64,000 nucleotides of DNA from Sinohyriopsis cumingii (GCA_028554795.2 JAPYKE020000538.1:62001-126000), one strand, 5' to 3'. Positions 15,645-27,545 are shown, counted from the first letter of the stretch. Made by a program: numbers and translations. Notes: generated from the sequence alone by a model not told the origin.

Positions 15645-15905
15645 TTTCATTGTAAATAACTCCTTAGCAGCAGGGGGGGCGATGACATCGACGCGGTCGT
15701 CGCTGTGCTTACCGGACGCTGACGACGCTGGGGATCGACGCGCAGAAGGTGTTAATTAAACCAAATGACGATTGGACGATCCCCCAACGACGACGTCGTT
15801 TTTTTTTTACCAGGCGCTGACGACACTAGATCGTTGAGTTGCAGAAAGTATTAATTAAGCAAAATAACGATTGGACAAAATGTCGGATTCGCCCCCCCTG
15901 CTGCT
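15645..15905 (-). repeat. Right terminal inverted repeat of the Polinton-like element
   Basis: Reverse complement of 127-401 with the same two-block interior. G and C runs are 7 long, so it is ~14 bases shorter than the left repeat. Its inner edge carries ATTGTAAA (15649-15656), the mirror of TTTACAAT at 390-397. Confidence 0.93.
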
Positions 15906-15910
15906 TCAAC
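15905..15910. repeat. Right target-site duplication TTCAAC
   Basis: Second copy of the six-base duplication, right after the right terminal repeat. Its first T could also be the repeat's last base. Confidence 0.85.
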
Positions 15911-16995
15911 TGCCACAAAGACGTGTACGAAATTACAGGTCATCCATTTAGCCTCAAGTACAGCTCTTTGGGCTTCACACAAAAGATTGGACTGCACCAT
16001 ATCCCACTTCAGGATGTCCTCCTCTACAGTGACAGTGGCGTACATGGATGATGTTATGCAGAAACGTGGTTTTAGTTCAGGATATGGACTCTTCTCTCCC
16101 TCCAGTTTAGGGTGGGTAGTCAATATGGAAAAGTAGGACCTTGTCCCATCTCATCATTTTGTTCATCTAAGTTTGTAGTTTCTAAGTTAGCATGGTTTGT
16201 CCTCTCTCCAAATGCATTGACAGTATTATCTATGCATTATCCACCATGACATGCGTTATGGCTCGAGATTCTTTTCAACTCACCCTACTGTGGTTTGGGC
16301 CACATTTATATGCGACCTCTGCATATGGTCCTTTTACCACAGTGGCATCTGATCTTGGGTCGTTCAGGTCACCAAATTATGATCTAGACTGAAATCAAGC
16401 ATGCCCTGCTTCAATGGCAAGGCAGGAATACCTTTGGAAGCCTCCGAGCTGAAAGTCAGTCTTTACATATGCCAGTCTGTCGGGTTGGGGGGCATGCCTT
16501 CTACTGTGCTTCTCAACAGTCAGTGTAAAGTGGATGGTACAAGAGAAGGCTTTTCACATCAATCTCTGGGAAATAATGGTCATTTTCTATTCCTTCAGTC
16601 ATGCTGCCATGACATTAGAGGTTCATCATTTCAGTAGGGCAGCCATTGTGCTTCTAGGGGTGAAGTAGAGGTTGGATGCTCATGGATGTCTTACTCCTTC
16701 ATACCTATTCACCTAAAGTTAATGTGATTGGGTAATGTCTTCAATGGAGAAAGAGAAATATAATTACATTTTTCTAAGAATACTTACCTAATCATATTAC
16801 TATCAATCCATCTCACCCTTTCCCGCCGAGGTGAGCATCCTGTTGTTTGTTGTGCTCAAGCTTAAACTGGTAAATAACCAGGATGTAAGTAGCCACCTTG
16901 CAGGGCAAAGGACTGGATTCAGAGGTAGTGGAGGTTATTTTACAATGTTAATATGATTGGGAGGTATTCTCCGAGAAAACCAATTTACTGAAAAC
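15911..16995 (+). mobile_element. DIRS-type retroelement relic, 3' piece (RT end, RNase H, terminal sequence)
   Basis: Broken plus-strand frames keep DIRS landmarks in order: 'VAYMDDVMQKRGF' (RT active-site-like YMDD, ~16032), 'VNMEK.DLVPS' (~16120) and 'YMRPLHMVLLPQWH' (~16310). Then comes an RNase H start 'TYASLSGWGA' (~16465) with 'FHINLWEI' (~16555). The tail from ~16721 (AATGTGATTGGGTAATG...GGAGAAAG) recurs, diverged, at the ends of the second DIRS relic near 23.5 and 26.0 kb. Many stops and frame changes show an old, dead copy. With 1-120 it is the target into which the Polinton-like element inserted. Confidence 0.6.
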
Positions 16996-17428
16996 CTTCC
17001 TTTTTGATAATAAAACAAGGTTTATACCTCGTTTGGCAAACATTTTGAGACATTATTAAAGTAAATATATATATATTTTTTTGTATCCAATACAAACTGA
17101 CGATTTCCAACTTTCTGTAATGTTGAATGTTCAGTGCTTAAACCCACACACTCATCTATCCAAATCCATCATCCATCTGTTTGTTGATTTAACCAATCAC
17201 TGAATAAAACCACTTTGAGACTCGTTTTACATGCAACAGCAAATATCTGTGATCTATCTAAGGAGCAATTAACAAAATTTAAAAGCAAAATAAAAAGTAG
17301 TACAAGACAGTGAATGTTTTTGGTCCACGATAGACAATGTTCGGTTTATTATACAATCTAATCTGCCTTAATGTTGCCTTCATTTAGTGGTCTCCTGGTC
17401 TCAATGGCCATTCCCATTTCCCATCATC

Positions 17429-17640
17429 AGAGGGTGTCCAAGTGGTCGAAGGCGCTTGCCTTCAGAGATCACTAACACACCTCTGTCAACATGAGTTTGA
17501 GTCTTGGTTCTACCACCATTCGTATGAGACAAAGCTTGCCTGTAGCTTCCTGTAGGTTGGTGTTTCTCCCTGGGTTCTTTGTCCAAACATACTGGCCACT
17601 ATGTATAGCCTATCATGTGCTGAATAACTACATCAAAGCC
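17429..17640 (+). mobile_element. tRNA-derived SINE copy 1 (plus)
   Basis: Begins with a tRNA-like head (GTCCAAGTGGTCGAAGGCGC, A-box-like; GAGTTTGAGTCTT, B-box-like). The shared body ends near 'TATAGCCTATCATGTGCTGAA'. It is diverged from the copy at 54299. Confidence 0.75.
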
Positions 17641-18089
17641 CACAAAACTAAATCAATCACCACATCAAATTTTATCAGTAGTGTTATTAAATGGTCACCT
17701 GCTTTCCGTGGACAGTAGGCAGGTGTTTCCTAACCAAACAATGGTTTGCCACTCGTGTTTATCAACTCTGGAAATGAAACATTTTTTTTTCTCCAAAAAA
17801 GGCAAATTTTAGGGTTATACATGTAATCTGAGATATAAACAGGTCTTATGTTGCTTATATTAACCATCCTCAATTCTGTCAGTGTAACTTTAAATTGACT
17901 AATCTCTCCATTGTTATTTTTTAAATAAAGCACAATTATTAGGAATTCATTGACGAGAGGGATGCATCGATCAGTGTACTAGATACATTTATTAGAACAG
18001 ATTAATATAGAACTAACTTTTACCCCAAATTAGCTTTTGTTGATCGAATTTGATATATTCAATAATTTTTATCAGTGTTTACTGCATAG

Positions 18090-18270
18090 CACCATAAATA
18101 CTTGCTGACAAATCATGTCTATCATTGCATAATGCAGTAGATCTGGGTCTATGCAGCTTGTTAGGAGTAATCAGTATAACAAATAACATTGACCCTGATC
18201 TGCTGGCACATGTGATGGCATATCAAGGTTTTTATTGTTTGCAGTTTTATCGACTTGTATCTTTGGTAAC
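18090..18270. repeat. Palindromic MITE-like repeat, copy 1 (diverged)
   Basis: Contains the family landmarks GATCTGGGTCTATGCAG, GTTAGGAGTAATCAGTA and GACCCTGATCTGCTGGCA in the usual order, with worn ends. Confidence 0.6.
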
Positions 18271-19517
18271 TGTATGAAGATCAAGATGGTGGCAAGCTTT
18301 TCCTGTGTATTAATTATAATGTGAAAAATTCTAATTTCTTTCGGTTAAGCAGATTGTAATTATTGCAAGTAAAAAAATCCCTGCTACAGTATTATAATAG
18401 CATGGAAAAGTTGTCATAAATCTGAATGCAAATACTTAATTGTGGTCCAAGTCACAATTTGCATACCAGATCTTGTTTAAGTACCCATCCATGTTTGAGA
18501 TAAAAATGATAACAGGCATATAAGCACAAGCCTTTGACACTCTATCATTGTAGTAAGAAAATGTAAATCCAAGATAAAATGAAGAAAAGAAAACTTTACA
18601 GATATGTATAATCCATTTTATATGTTAGACACCTTTTTATAAAATGAAAAATATTGCATTTTTTTCTCAGATATACTGACATTGTCTTTCCACACTGACA
18701 AGAGTTTTAAAGGCCTGTGCATTAGGTTATTCTCTTTAATCTGACATTCGATACTGGCTCAACACTATGGTATTTATTTCAGTTAAAATATTCTGTTGGT
18801 TCAAAATTTTTAAGGAACACTGTGCCAGATTCTGTAAGAACACAGAATTGAAGATGAAAACTCATGCACATTTGATAGTAAATACATTATGGGAAGAGTG
18901 TTTCCAACTTGTAGAGCATCAAAGTTAATTGAATGAAGGTGACCTTGTTAGTCATTGGGTTGACCTTGGTATGTTACTTCTGAGTAGACAGTAGACTCCA
19001 ACATACAATTTGCTGAGTTAGCTACGTGTTTGCCATGTTTAGAATAGCATGTGTGTACTACATGAAGAAAAAACAAAGACCATGAATGAAACCATTTTTC
19101 ACCAGAATTTATGAATGATAAAATTATATGGTGAATTCTTTTAACAGGATATCATACTTATTGCATAACTTACTAATACATGTAATAACAACAGTAATAC
19201 ATGTTTGTGATATTAATGGAACTTTTAACACATCATTGCCAAGAAAACAGGAGCTATGTGCCTTCCCACAATGAAACAGCTGACCAGCAATGATACTTGC
19301 AGTAATAATAATAATAATAATAATTTTATGTTGTGCATGTAATTTGTAAAAGAAATAAGTCTGAAAGGTGAATGTGCATGCAGAGATCACCTGTGTACAT
19401 AAGTCAGTTTGACCCTTTCCCATAGATGGCTGCTGTTGACAAGTCTAACTGTATTGTGTTCATGAGAGAGAAAGAGTACATCAAAAATAACAAGAACTGC
19501 TGTCCATAATCGTTTTG

Positions 19518-19523
19518 TTTATT
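19518..19523 (-). promoter_or_regulatory. Candidate polyadenylation signal for the aldehyde dehydrogenase gene
   Basis: TTTATT on plus is AATAAA on minus, ~525 bases past the stop at 20047. It is the nearest perfect hexamer I noticed; not confirmed. Confidence 0.3.
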
Positions 19524-20046
19524 CTTTTGTAACACCTATTTAGTCCATAACAATTAGCTAAAACAATTTAAAAACTCTCTGTAATGACCATGGTAATTAA
19601 AATTAAAAGCAATAACAAATAATCCTCTTCAACAACAAAAAGAAATGAGCAACTCATTTATGGATAATAATAAAATGTACAGCAGTAAAAATGGAAGGAT
19701 ATCTTTTAAATGGATTTCCAATACGAACATGACAAGTTCTAATTTTAACATAAGAGACAGAAACATAGATAAAGACTTTCCTATGCATAAAAATGAGTTG
19801 CTTTTGCAAAAATAACTGACAGAACATTTTCAAAAATATTAGAAAAGCATTGCCAATACTGTGAATGTACTTTCCTGGTATTTCCATGTAAATCAAAGCC
19901 AATACCTGTATACAATACTCCTGATCTATATCAAGCATTCCTGGCAAGATAAATATAATCGTTAAGAAGTAATCAATCATCCACTATGACATGAATCTGC
20001 TTGGCCGTGAATCAATCTGCTAAACAAATCTTCTGAAGCTATCTTC

Positions 20047-20079
20047 CTATGAATTTTTCTGGGGAATCTTGATCACAAC
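20047..20079 (-). CDS. ALDH: Aldehyde dehydrogenase terminal coding exon
   Basis: 33 nt. 'VVIKIPQKNS' and TAG. The PQKNS ending matches the C-terminus of class 1/2 enzymes and belongs to the oligomer contact region. Acceptor TTTCAG. Confidence 0.92.
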   Translation of the reverse strand, partial: VVIKIPQKNS

Positions 20080-20221
20080 CTGAAACACAAAAAGGTAAAA
20101 CAAGACTTTCAAGTAGCTATTAGGAATTAACCAGCAAAACAAAATTCTATGTGCAAGTTCTTTGTGATTTTTTTAAGCAAAAGTAAGATTAAACTTGGAT
20201 GATAAACCGGTTCTATTTACA

Positions 20222-20480
20222 AAGTTGTGGCTGTGGGCTTAATGCCATTTTTCAGCACAAGAGAGGCCATCATGGTGGCTTGCCTAACTGGTGGAGAAAG
20301 ATCCCAGGAAAACCCTGGTAAGAACCACCAACCCAACACATAGGAAAGTACCGGAAAGCTTTCTGATATACTAACTTTGGCCGATCCTGAGATTAGAACC
20401 CATATGAACAGAGGTGATATAATGGCAGAAATTAATAAAAGGTGAGTGCTTTAGACTACTCAGCCATCCAAGGCCCCTAA
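20222..20480 (-). mobile_element. tRNA-derived SINE copy 2 (minus, diverged)
   Basis: Reverse complement of the family: tail side TTAATGCCATTTTTCAGCAC at the left, head side near 20440-20478 with an A-box-like stretch. Confidence 0.75.
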
Positions 20481-21008
20481 TTATAAAGTTTAGAGAGATA
20501 TAGTCCTAAAACGTTCATAAATGCACCCCCACCCCATAGCTAAATCCTAAAATCACACATCTTGGTTGAAATCTATTAAAGTTACTTAAACTTAGCACAC
20601 ATATAGAGAAACAAAAGAAAAACCATAAGTTTTACAAACTGAACAAATGTCTGCATAAACTCAAAGAACTTTAGAAATTTTCAAGGAGAAGCTAGTTTGT
20701 ACATAGTTTTAAGGAACACTGCACAGGATGAGTACAATAATAGTTATTTTACAAAGATGTTTACTTTTAAGAGTAAAATTTAAAAAAATGAAATATGTAC
20801 ACCATTAAAGGTAGTTCCTGTCCCTTTCACTCTCTATACAAAGTCACAGTTAGAAAATACATATTTTTCTGCTTATGCTCAAATTGATCCTTCCAAGCAG
20901 TAAATTTAAATTCATAAATATATATAAATTATATAACTAAATAAATATTTATATTAGCATTTTACTCCACTTCAGCACAATAATGGCTATAATGATAAAT
21001 TGTCTCAT

Positions 21009-21496
21009 GCCATTAAGGCAAGCAGATATAGAATTGCTCTTTGACCATCTGTCCATTGTTTTGCCTTCTGCCATTAAGGCAAGCAGATATAGAATTGCTC
21101 TTTGACCATCTGTCCATTGTTTTGCCTTCTGCCATTAAGGCAAGCAGATATAGAATTGCTCTTTGACCATCTGTCCATTGTTCTGCCTTCTGCCATTAAG
21201 GCAAGCAGATATAGAATTGCTCTTTGACCATCTGTCCATTGTTCTGCCTTCTGCCATTAAGGCAAGCAGATACAGAATTGCTCTTTGACCATCTGTCCAT
21301 TGTTCTGCCTTCTGCCATTAAGGCAAGCAGATATAGAATTGCTCTTTGACCATCTGTCCATTGTTCTGCCTTCTGCCATTAAGGCAAGCAGATACAGAAT
21401 TGCTCTTTGACCATCTGTCCATTGTTCTGCCTTCTGCCATTAAGGCAAGCAGATATAGAATTGCTCTTTGACCATCTGTCCATTGTTTTGCCTTCT
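21009..21496 (+). repeat. 61-bp minisatellite, 8 copies
   Basis: Unit starts GCCATTAAGGCAAGCAGATA at 21009 and every 61 bases to 21436. Copies differ at one or two sites (TATAGAATT versus TACAGAATT; TTTTGCC versus TTCTGCC), alternating in a way that suggests a higher-order duplication. Confidence 0.93.
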
Positions 21497-22728
21497 AACT
21501 ATAGCATCTGCATCTATTACTAGTTTTGAACTACATTTGCTGCAAAGCTTTATCTCACAAAACCTGTCAGGTTTGATGATGAGCACATTCTACTAATTTT
21601 TTTTAGAGTTATCACCCTTGACTGACTTGCCTAAACACTGCTTATCAACAACCTGGTAAACACATAGATTCTGCATTTATTATCAGATTTCAACCAAATT
21701 TACTAAGAGGTTTCATCATACCAAACACCTGGATGAGTTATTTAATGAAAATTTAATGCATGTATTTCTTTAAGTTATAGCCCATGAAGCTTTTTTTTAA
21801 TTAAAAACATGAATAAAATTTTCCATTAAAGTGACCCTGACCCAGAGATAAAAGAAGCACATGTGTGTCACTGAATGAATTGTCTTGGCTTCATAATGTT
21901 ACTTTCATTATGATTCATGCCAACTTAAGTATAATGATAGTCTATCAAGAGTTTTTAAAAGATACATAAATGGAAAAAACTAGCCAAGGTAAAAGGGGTT
22001 GGCAAACGTCTTAACATCACAATGATTCATGCAAAGAATTGAGAATTCAGCATAAAGAAGTAAAAGCAAAAGAATTTTTTAAAACCAAACCAATGACTGA
22101 TTTTTATGTTCTGCCTCCCACAAACATCAGCTTGATAACAAAATTCTCCTCTGCAACATCTCAAAAGTTTGATGATGTCCCAATTTTTAAAGCATTTTAC
22201 AGAGTTATGACCCCTGACCAATTTATCATAGCCATTTTACAATCTTCTGGTCAATGACTGACTTACAGTTTTAATAGCTTGTTAAAAAAAAAACACTCAT
22301 AATTCTTTTAGGTTTTAATCATGCCAGCTCACATGAATCATATTTAACAAGATCTTAGATGTCAAGTTCAAGAAAGATTCTGACCGTTTTACTGACTTAG
22401 AGACATCTACTGACTCATTACCAGAGACCAGTCCTTCAGCCTTTTAATGGGAGACAATGTTAATGTTAGTGGTAACTTCTTTTTGTTCATTTGTTTGTTT
22501 GTTTTAAATAACTTTATTCAGAAAAATTAGATTTTCTTGAGTAACCTGTTACATGAAGTTTAGTACTGTAATTCTAAAAATATCTTGATCAAGAGTATAA
22601 TTTTGTTAACAACATTTATTTCTATCAAAGTCATGAACTAATTAAACTCCGTGTAGATTAATAAATACAATTCAAGTACTTTTGAAAACAGCCTCCAAGT
22701 ATCAATTAAAAGTTGCTTTCATACTTAC

Positions 22729-22768
22729 ATTCTTTACTTCAGAGTACTGCTGTAATCCATACTCTCCA
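22729..22768 (-). CDS. ALDH: Aldehyde dehydrogenase micro-exon
   Basis: 40 nt. Completes the Leu codon, then 'GEYGLQQYSEVKN'. TTGCAG acceptor, GTAAGT donor. Phase fits both neighbours. Confidence 0.92.
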
Positions 22769-25700
22769 CTGCAAAACAAAACCAATTTTTTGTTGTACTT
22801 CATGAATTATCTTTGAACAAAATTTCATCTGACATGATCAATTTAAAAAAGATTTACAACTTAAAATACAGTAGTTTCACACCAATCATTGTACTAAAGT
22901 TCTCTCAGCTTAAACTTCATTTATTATTGAATTCACAGACTCGAAATATCCTCGGTCTTTTCTGTCGCATGCTAATAAAACATACAGAATTAATATTAGC
23001 TGTTTTTAACTGTCATCATGCTTTTTGATATTATTTATTAATAACCTCACTGACATTGCAACAATTCAATTATGTCTCTTCAGTAATAGCAACATAAGAA
23101 ATAGAGCAAAGGAAACTGAATAATTTCTCCTTTATTTATTTAAAGTTCAGGGAATTAACATTTAAATTCAAAGTGCACATATTTTGTTGATGGCTGAAAG
23201 CAAATTTTGAAAATAAATTGTTTCTCTGAAAATAGTTACCCAATCCCATTATTTTAGAAATTATCAGCCTGCTACCTTGCGAATCCTGTCCTACTAAAAG
23301 ATGAAAATAATATTTTCTTGTCTCATATAGGCAATGTACAATAACTCTTGCCCATTACCTTTCATTGTCACTACTAGGTGTCACTAGTTTTTAGCTGAAC
23401 GATATACTAATGAGGATGCTCGCATGGCGGGGTAGTTGGGAGGGTTTTTTAGTAAAGTGACTCGGTAAATATTCTCAGAGAAATATAATTTGCTTTCTCC
23501 TTTGAATCTGTTCCCCAATCACATTACATTCGGAGAATAAGTAATACAGGGAGGGGGTGCAGATCATCTGACCTCTATTTTGATTATCTTTCTAGAGATT
23601 GATGGTTGACTCCCTATGTGAACGATAACCCATTCTCCTAATTACATAAGCAACACAGCCTGGGGTCACTTGACCTGTGACCCTTACATATGATTAAGAT
23701 GAGTACTGAAATCTTTTTACATACAAAATTTCACCGACGAATCCATTGAAGCTAACAGGCTGTCTTGATTGATCTAATTGTGTCTGGTGGCCATCTGTGC
23801 TGCCACCATAATACCAACCAGATGTAAATTATTCATCTGCAAAACTAAGTCTATGAGATAACAACTCTGCATGCCAGCCAACAGCTTCTATTGTATCTTG
23901 GATCAAAATGTTAATTCAAATGTGAGGTTCGCAGAGATAACCTGAAGCTTCTTGCTGTAATCTTTGTGAGGTGATTTCTAATCTGGTGAGACATCAGAGT
24001 ACACTGAGTGTACAACCCATTTCAGCCATGAAGCAAGGGTCTGAGGGGTGTTATCCTGTGGGTTGCCCCAAATCTTCCTGGGTACATCTATCCTACTGAG
24101 TAGATCGGTGATTTAGGACTTGTCCCATCTGAGAGGGGCTATCAGAATCATCTTGTGAATCTGACCCTGTAACTTATTTTCACTATCAGGACAGTGGGAG
24201 GGTTGGCAAATGCCCACAACCCTCCCAATTGATTGACAGTGCATCCATGGCCCAACTTTCTTGGTCTGGGACTGGAGAGATGAAGGTGGACAACACATGA
24301 ATCCACCTTGTAACGAAAGGTTGATCATCAGATTCCCCTAAAAAGCACAAAAAGTCTGAGTGAAGACTGATTGATGTTGAGAATATTCCATGTGAAGGAC
24401 TTGACATCTCCTAGATAGAGTGTCAACCAAGACGCCGAGTCTGATGGGAGCATGTCTGTTTCATATGCTGAAATGGAGAGTGCTGCACCACTATAGAAAC
24501 TGCTAAATCAGAACACACAGATTGCACGATTTGGTGCATCCCTGTTTGAGGAGATAGTCACCACCACAGAGTTGCCAGACCCAGTAAGGACTGTTTTGCC
24601 TGAGAGTTGATCTTTTCAGAAGTGAAAGGCTTGAAGACATCCTTAATTTCTAAGATGCTGATCTGTAGAGGCTATTTCCCTGGTTCCCACGTGCTGTTGA
24701 CGCTAGTTAAGTTGGGCAACCCAACTGTGTACATTGGCGTTGGTACATACCGTTATTTCCACTTGGGACTTCTCCACTGGGATTCCCATGGTCAGCCAAT
24801 CTGGGTTGAGCCACTGATACAGGAATGATCAAATCTTGTATGTGATCATGACTGTTTCATCAAAGGGATTTGAAAAGTGGTGTCTTTGTGCTTGCAATGT
24901 TATTTATAAGGGGCATGTAAAAAGACTACTAAGCAGGATCAGGTCCACTGCTACATGGAATAAACAGAGGAGTCCTGTTGGAAACAGACTTGTGAACATG
25001 AGGAAGTTGCACCAGATTCTGGTTGGTTAAAAATTCCATGCCCAGATGGCCAAAATTCTGGGATGGAGGTCAGACTTTTCCCAGTTCACTAGAAAGCCAA
25101 GATAATCTAAATGGAGAGGAGATAGTTCCTGCCTTGGGGTAGGATAGAATTTACCATGTGTTTCTGGAGGATATCATCCAGATACACTGGAACTGTTTGA
25201 GATGATGTTGATGACACAATCCATAATCTTGGTAAAAGCCAAGGGTTGATGTTACGGCCAAAGGGGAGAACTCTGAACTAATAAAATATGTCACAATAAG
25301 CAAAATGGAAAGATTTTTGTGACACGGAGGGTGGTTGTGGGGAATATATTTCATATATTTAGTTGACCTTTCTAGTGAAATGACATATAGAAAGGAAAAA
25401 CAAAGCATAAATTAGCAATGCAGCATGCAAATAACTCACTAAAACCAACTGTTACAAATGGAGCAAGCAAAAATAGTCACACTAACTCATAATGTCCTTG
25501 CAAAGGTCAATGATAGTGTGGGTGAAAGAGCTTAAAAGGACAAAGTCCTTAAAAGTGCTAAATCACTTAAATTGGCAGAAACTGTAAAAAAGAATGTATT
25601 CAACCTGCAGCAGAATGATTAATCCACACAATAAATCCAAAAGGACTTAGAACAAAACTGGTTTGGATTGTTGAATGATACCCTGTACAGTAGAACCTGT

Positions 25701-26525
25701 CTTGAAAGACCACCTCTTCTGCCAAAAATATTGGTCTCTCAAGACAGGTGGTCTCTCATAACAGGTAATAACACTATATAATCAATAAAGCTGTGCATGG
25801 AGATCTTGGTCTCTCAAAACAGGTGGTCTCTCATAGCAGAGGTCTCTCAAGACAGGTTTTACTGTACAATGTTACCAGTACAGCAGCGAAGCTAAAAACT
25901 GGCAACACCTGGTGGTGGCAAGGGAGGTAATGTACAAGAGTTATTGTCTATATGAGACAGACAAGACCATTTTTGTCTTTTAGTAGGGCTGGATTTCCAA
26001 TGTAGCAGGCTAATATTCCTAATGTAATGTGATTGGTGAATGTATTCAAAGGAGAAACATTATCAGGTGTTATTTTCAACGCCACCTGGAGAAAACCATT
26101 CTTTAATAGCTTTTGGACACTTAATTTATGTGACATTTTCTATGACCTGTTCTTTTATGTCTTTGGTAACATAGCTAATGATGTCATATGTTAGCACATT
26201 GGCAGACATCAAAACATGCAGAAGACATCACAGTGTTTGTGTCTGAATCTTCACATTTACTATGTTTCCTTTACGCTCACTCTTGAAGGCATTTCAATGC
26301 ATGCATACAGAACAAAAGAACAAACCAATCAAAGTTCTTGCCTACTAAGCTGTGGAAATGAAGAACTAAGGCTTAGATGATCTAGGGGTCAAAACATCAA
26401 AGTGCAGTAATTTATTCTGAAAGAAAATGAGCTGTGAGAAGCGTTTGATAAGATGGCAGACTCCTTTACACAGGGGAGGTAAATATGACTGGATCTGAAA
26501 ACTACTGATGAATTGAAGAACTTAC
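22769..26525 (-). other. Intron of the aldehyde dehydrogenase gene
   Basis: Mostly occupied by the second DIRS relic (23219-26054), which lies on the same strand as the gene. Confidence 0.8.
23219..26054 (-). mobile_element. DIRS-type retroelement relic with inverted terminal repeats
   Basis: Broken minus-strand frames keep DIRS order. RT comes first, with 'YQFRVLPFG' (~25270) and 'VPVYLDDILQKH' (~25180). RNase H/linker follows, with 'LGVLVDTLSR' (~24430) and 'SPVPDQESWAMDALSINWEG' (~24225-24285), then 'MILIAPLRWDKS' (~24120-24150). Ends are inverted: 23219-23405 matches the reverse complement of ~25880-26054 through GGTTTAGC-like, TAGCCTGCTAC and CCAATCACATTA landmarks. A third related piece at ~23480-23540 may be the internal complementary region of DIRS elements. 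It is short (2.8 kb), so deleted, and it is full of stops. Confidence 0.65.
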
Positions 26526-26600
26526 AGTTCTCTACCAATGCCTGACATCTTGAAACCTCCAAATGGAGACTGGACATTGACTGCATTGTAGCAATTCACC
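26526..26600 (-). CDS. ALDH: Aldehyde dehydrogenase exon
   Basis: 75 nt. '[17 protein letters not shown]' then 'MSGIGREL', the substrate-pocket loop. Its frame is too short to stand alone; found by motif and phase. Donor GTAAGT. Confidence 0.94.
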
Positions 26601-26987
26601 CTGAAATGAAAGGGCAATGTATACATGTTACATCATAAACATTCTAACAATAACAACCTGCACTTTCTCTTTTTTCCCAAAAGTCAACTGCAAATTCCCC
26701 CAACTAATTAAAGTGGCCCCAAATACTATCACATTTCTACATTTTTTCTTCAAAGGACATATTTATATTAAAGCTGTTGTTTTAGGTGAATGTTGAAGGA
26801 AAAAAAAGAACATATACACGACAAAAGAAAAGACAAGAAATTCCATCAAAGTATAGAAATACATGTATAAAGGCTCATTTTAGCAATATAGGAACCATAT
26901 GTGAAGAAAAAAGAGAATGCTTTACACCCTGCTCCAATAATCAGAGCTTAAATGCATCTTATATCTTAAGCACAAAGAGAATGCTCT

Positions 26988-27180
26988 ATATACTCACTTA
27001 TAAGTCAAGTCCAACTGCAAACTGCACAGACCGAGATCTGCCATTGCAGAATGCACTGGCTAATCTGGGTCTATGAATTTATTTAGGAGTAATCAGTAGA
27101 ACAAACCAAACAGACCATGATCTGCTGGCACATTATGTTGTTTGCAGCTAAGCATGACTGATATGTGAGTGTATACTTGT
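26988..27180. repeat. Palindromic MITE-like repeat, copy 2
   Basis: Left arm ACTTATAAGTC...CCAACTGCAAACTGCACAGA, centre TTAGGAGTAATCAGTAGAAC, right arm GACCATGATCTGCTGGCAC. The arms are imperfect inverses. Confidence 0.7.
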
Positions 27181-27424
27181 GTAAACACACCAGAAAGAAG
27201 AAAGTTTCACCAACTGTTACCACATGGTGTGAGATTCAAAACACTCACATGCAATATATGCATTACAACTTGTTACCTTATATAATCAAGTCAACCAACA
27301 AAGTGGTACATGTGATGTTTTCATGTGATGATGCTAGCATGTCAAATTACATACATGGACCAAATTTATATGTAGGTGTTAAAGAATCTCACAAAACATG
27401 CTATGAAGTTATACACAGCTGACT

Positions 27425-27545
27425 ATATGATCACTTATAAGACGAGTCCAACTGTATCCATACAGATCTGCCAAAGCATTATACAATGGCAGGTATAAGT
27501 CTGTGCAGTTTGCAGTTGGAGTAGACTTATAAGGAAATACATATG
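27425..27545. repeat. Palindromic MITE-like repeat, copy 3 (short, centre lost)
   Basis: CACTTATAAGACGAGTCCAACTG on the left and GCAGTTTGCAGTTGGAGTAG on the right face each other with little centre left. Confidence 0.65.

Larger units (their letters stand above)
127..15905. mobile_element. Polinton/Maverick-type (adintovirus-like) element, complete with both ends
   Basis: The element is bounded by ~260-275 bp terminal inverted repeats and a TTCAAC duplication (121-126 and 15905-15910; one T is shared between repeat end and duplication, so the end is 15904 or 15905). It encodes the Polinton hallmark set: RVE integrase, A32-like packaging ATPase, adenain-like protease, double-jelly-roll major capsid protein and a pVI-like protein. 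It adds phospholipase A2, a coiled-coil fibre, an HNH nuclease and a polymerase-helicase-HNH fusion. Genes are packed nearly to the repeats: the first stops at 406, four bases inside the left repeat, and the last at 15633, about 12 bases before the right one. The base composition looks richer in G+C than the AT-rich flanks. Four genes are broken, so this copy is probably inactive, although ends and several long frames are intact. Confidence 0.93.
16996..20046. other. Intergenic DNA downstream of the aldehyde dehydrogenase gene
   Basis: AT-rich, without a supported gene. It holds a tRNA-derived SINE (~17429-17640), a palindromic repeat copy (~18090-18270) and a short (TAA)n run near 19303-19324. 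The left part of the dehydrogenase 3' UTR must also lie here. Confidence 0.6.
20080..22728 (-). other. Intron of the aldehyde dehydrogenase gene
   Basis: Last intron. Holds a minus SINE (20222-20480) and the 61-bp minisatellite (21009-21496); otherwise AT-rich with nothing recognisable. Confidence 0.8.

Noticed and set aside
127-15905. Bacterial or phage contamination, suggested by HNH and fibre-like genes
   Set aside because: The element has Polinton integrase, ATPase, capsid and protease, terminal repeats, and a target duplication in animal DNA.
15851-16123. 90-aa minus-strand frame crossing the right element end
   Set aside because: It spans the terminal repeat and the flanking DIRS relic, whose coding strand is plus; a junction artefact.
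21009-21496. CRISPR-like array
   Set aside because: Continuous 61-bp units without unique spacers; an ordinary minisatellite.
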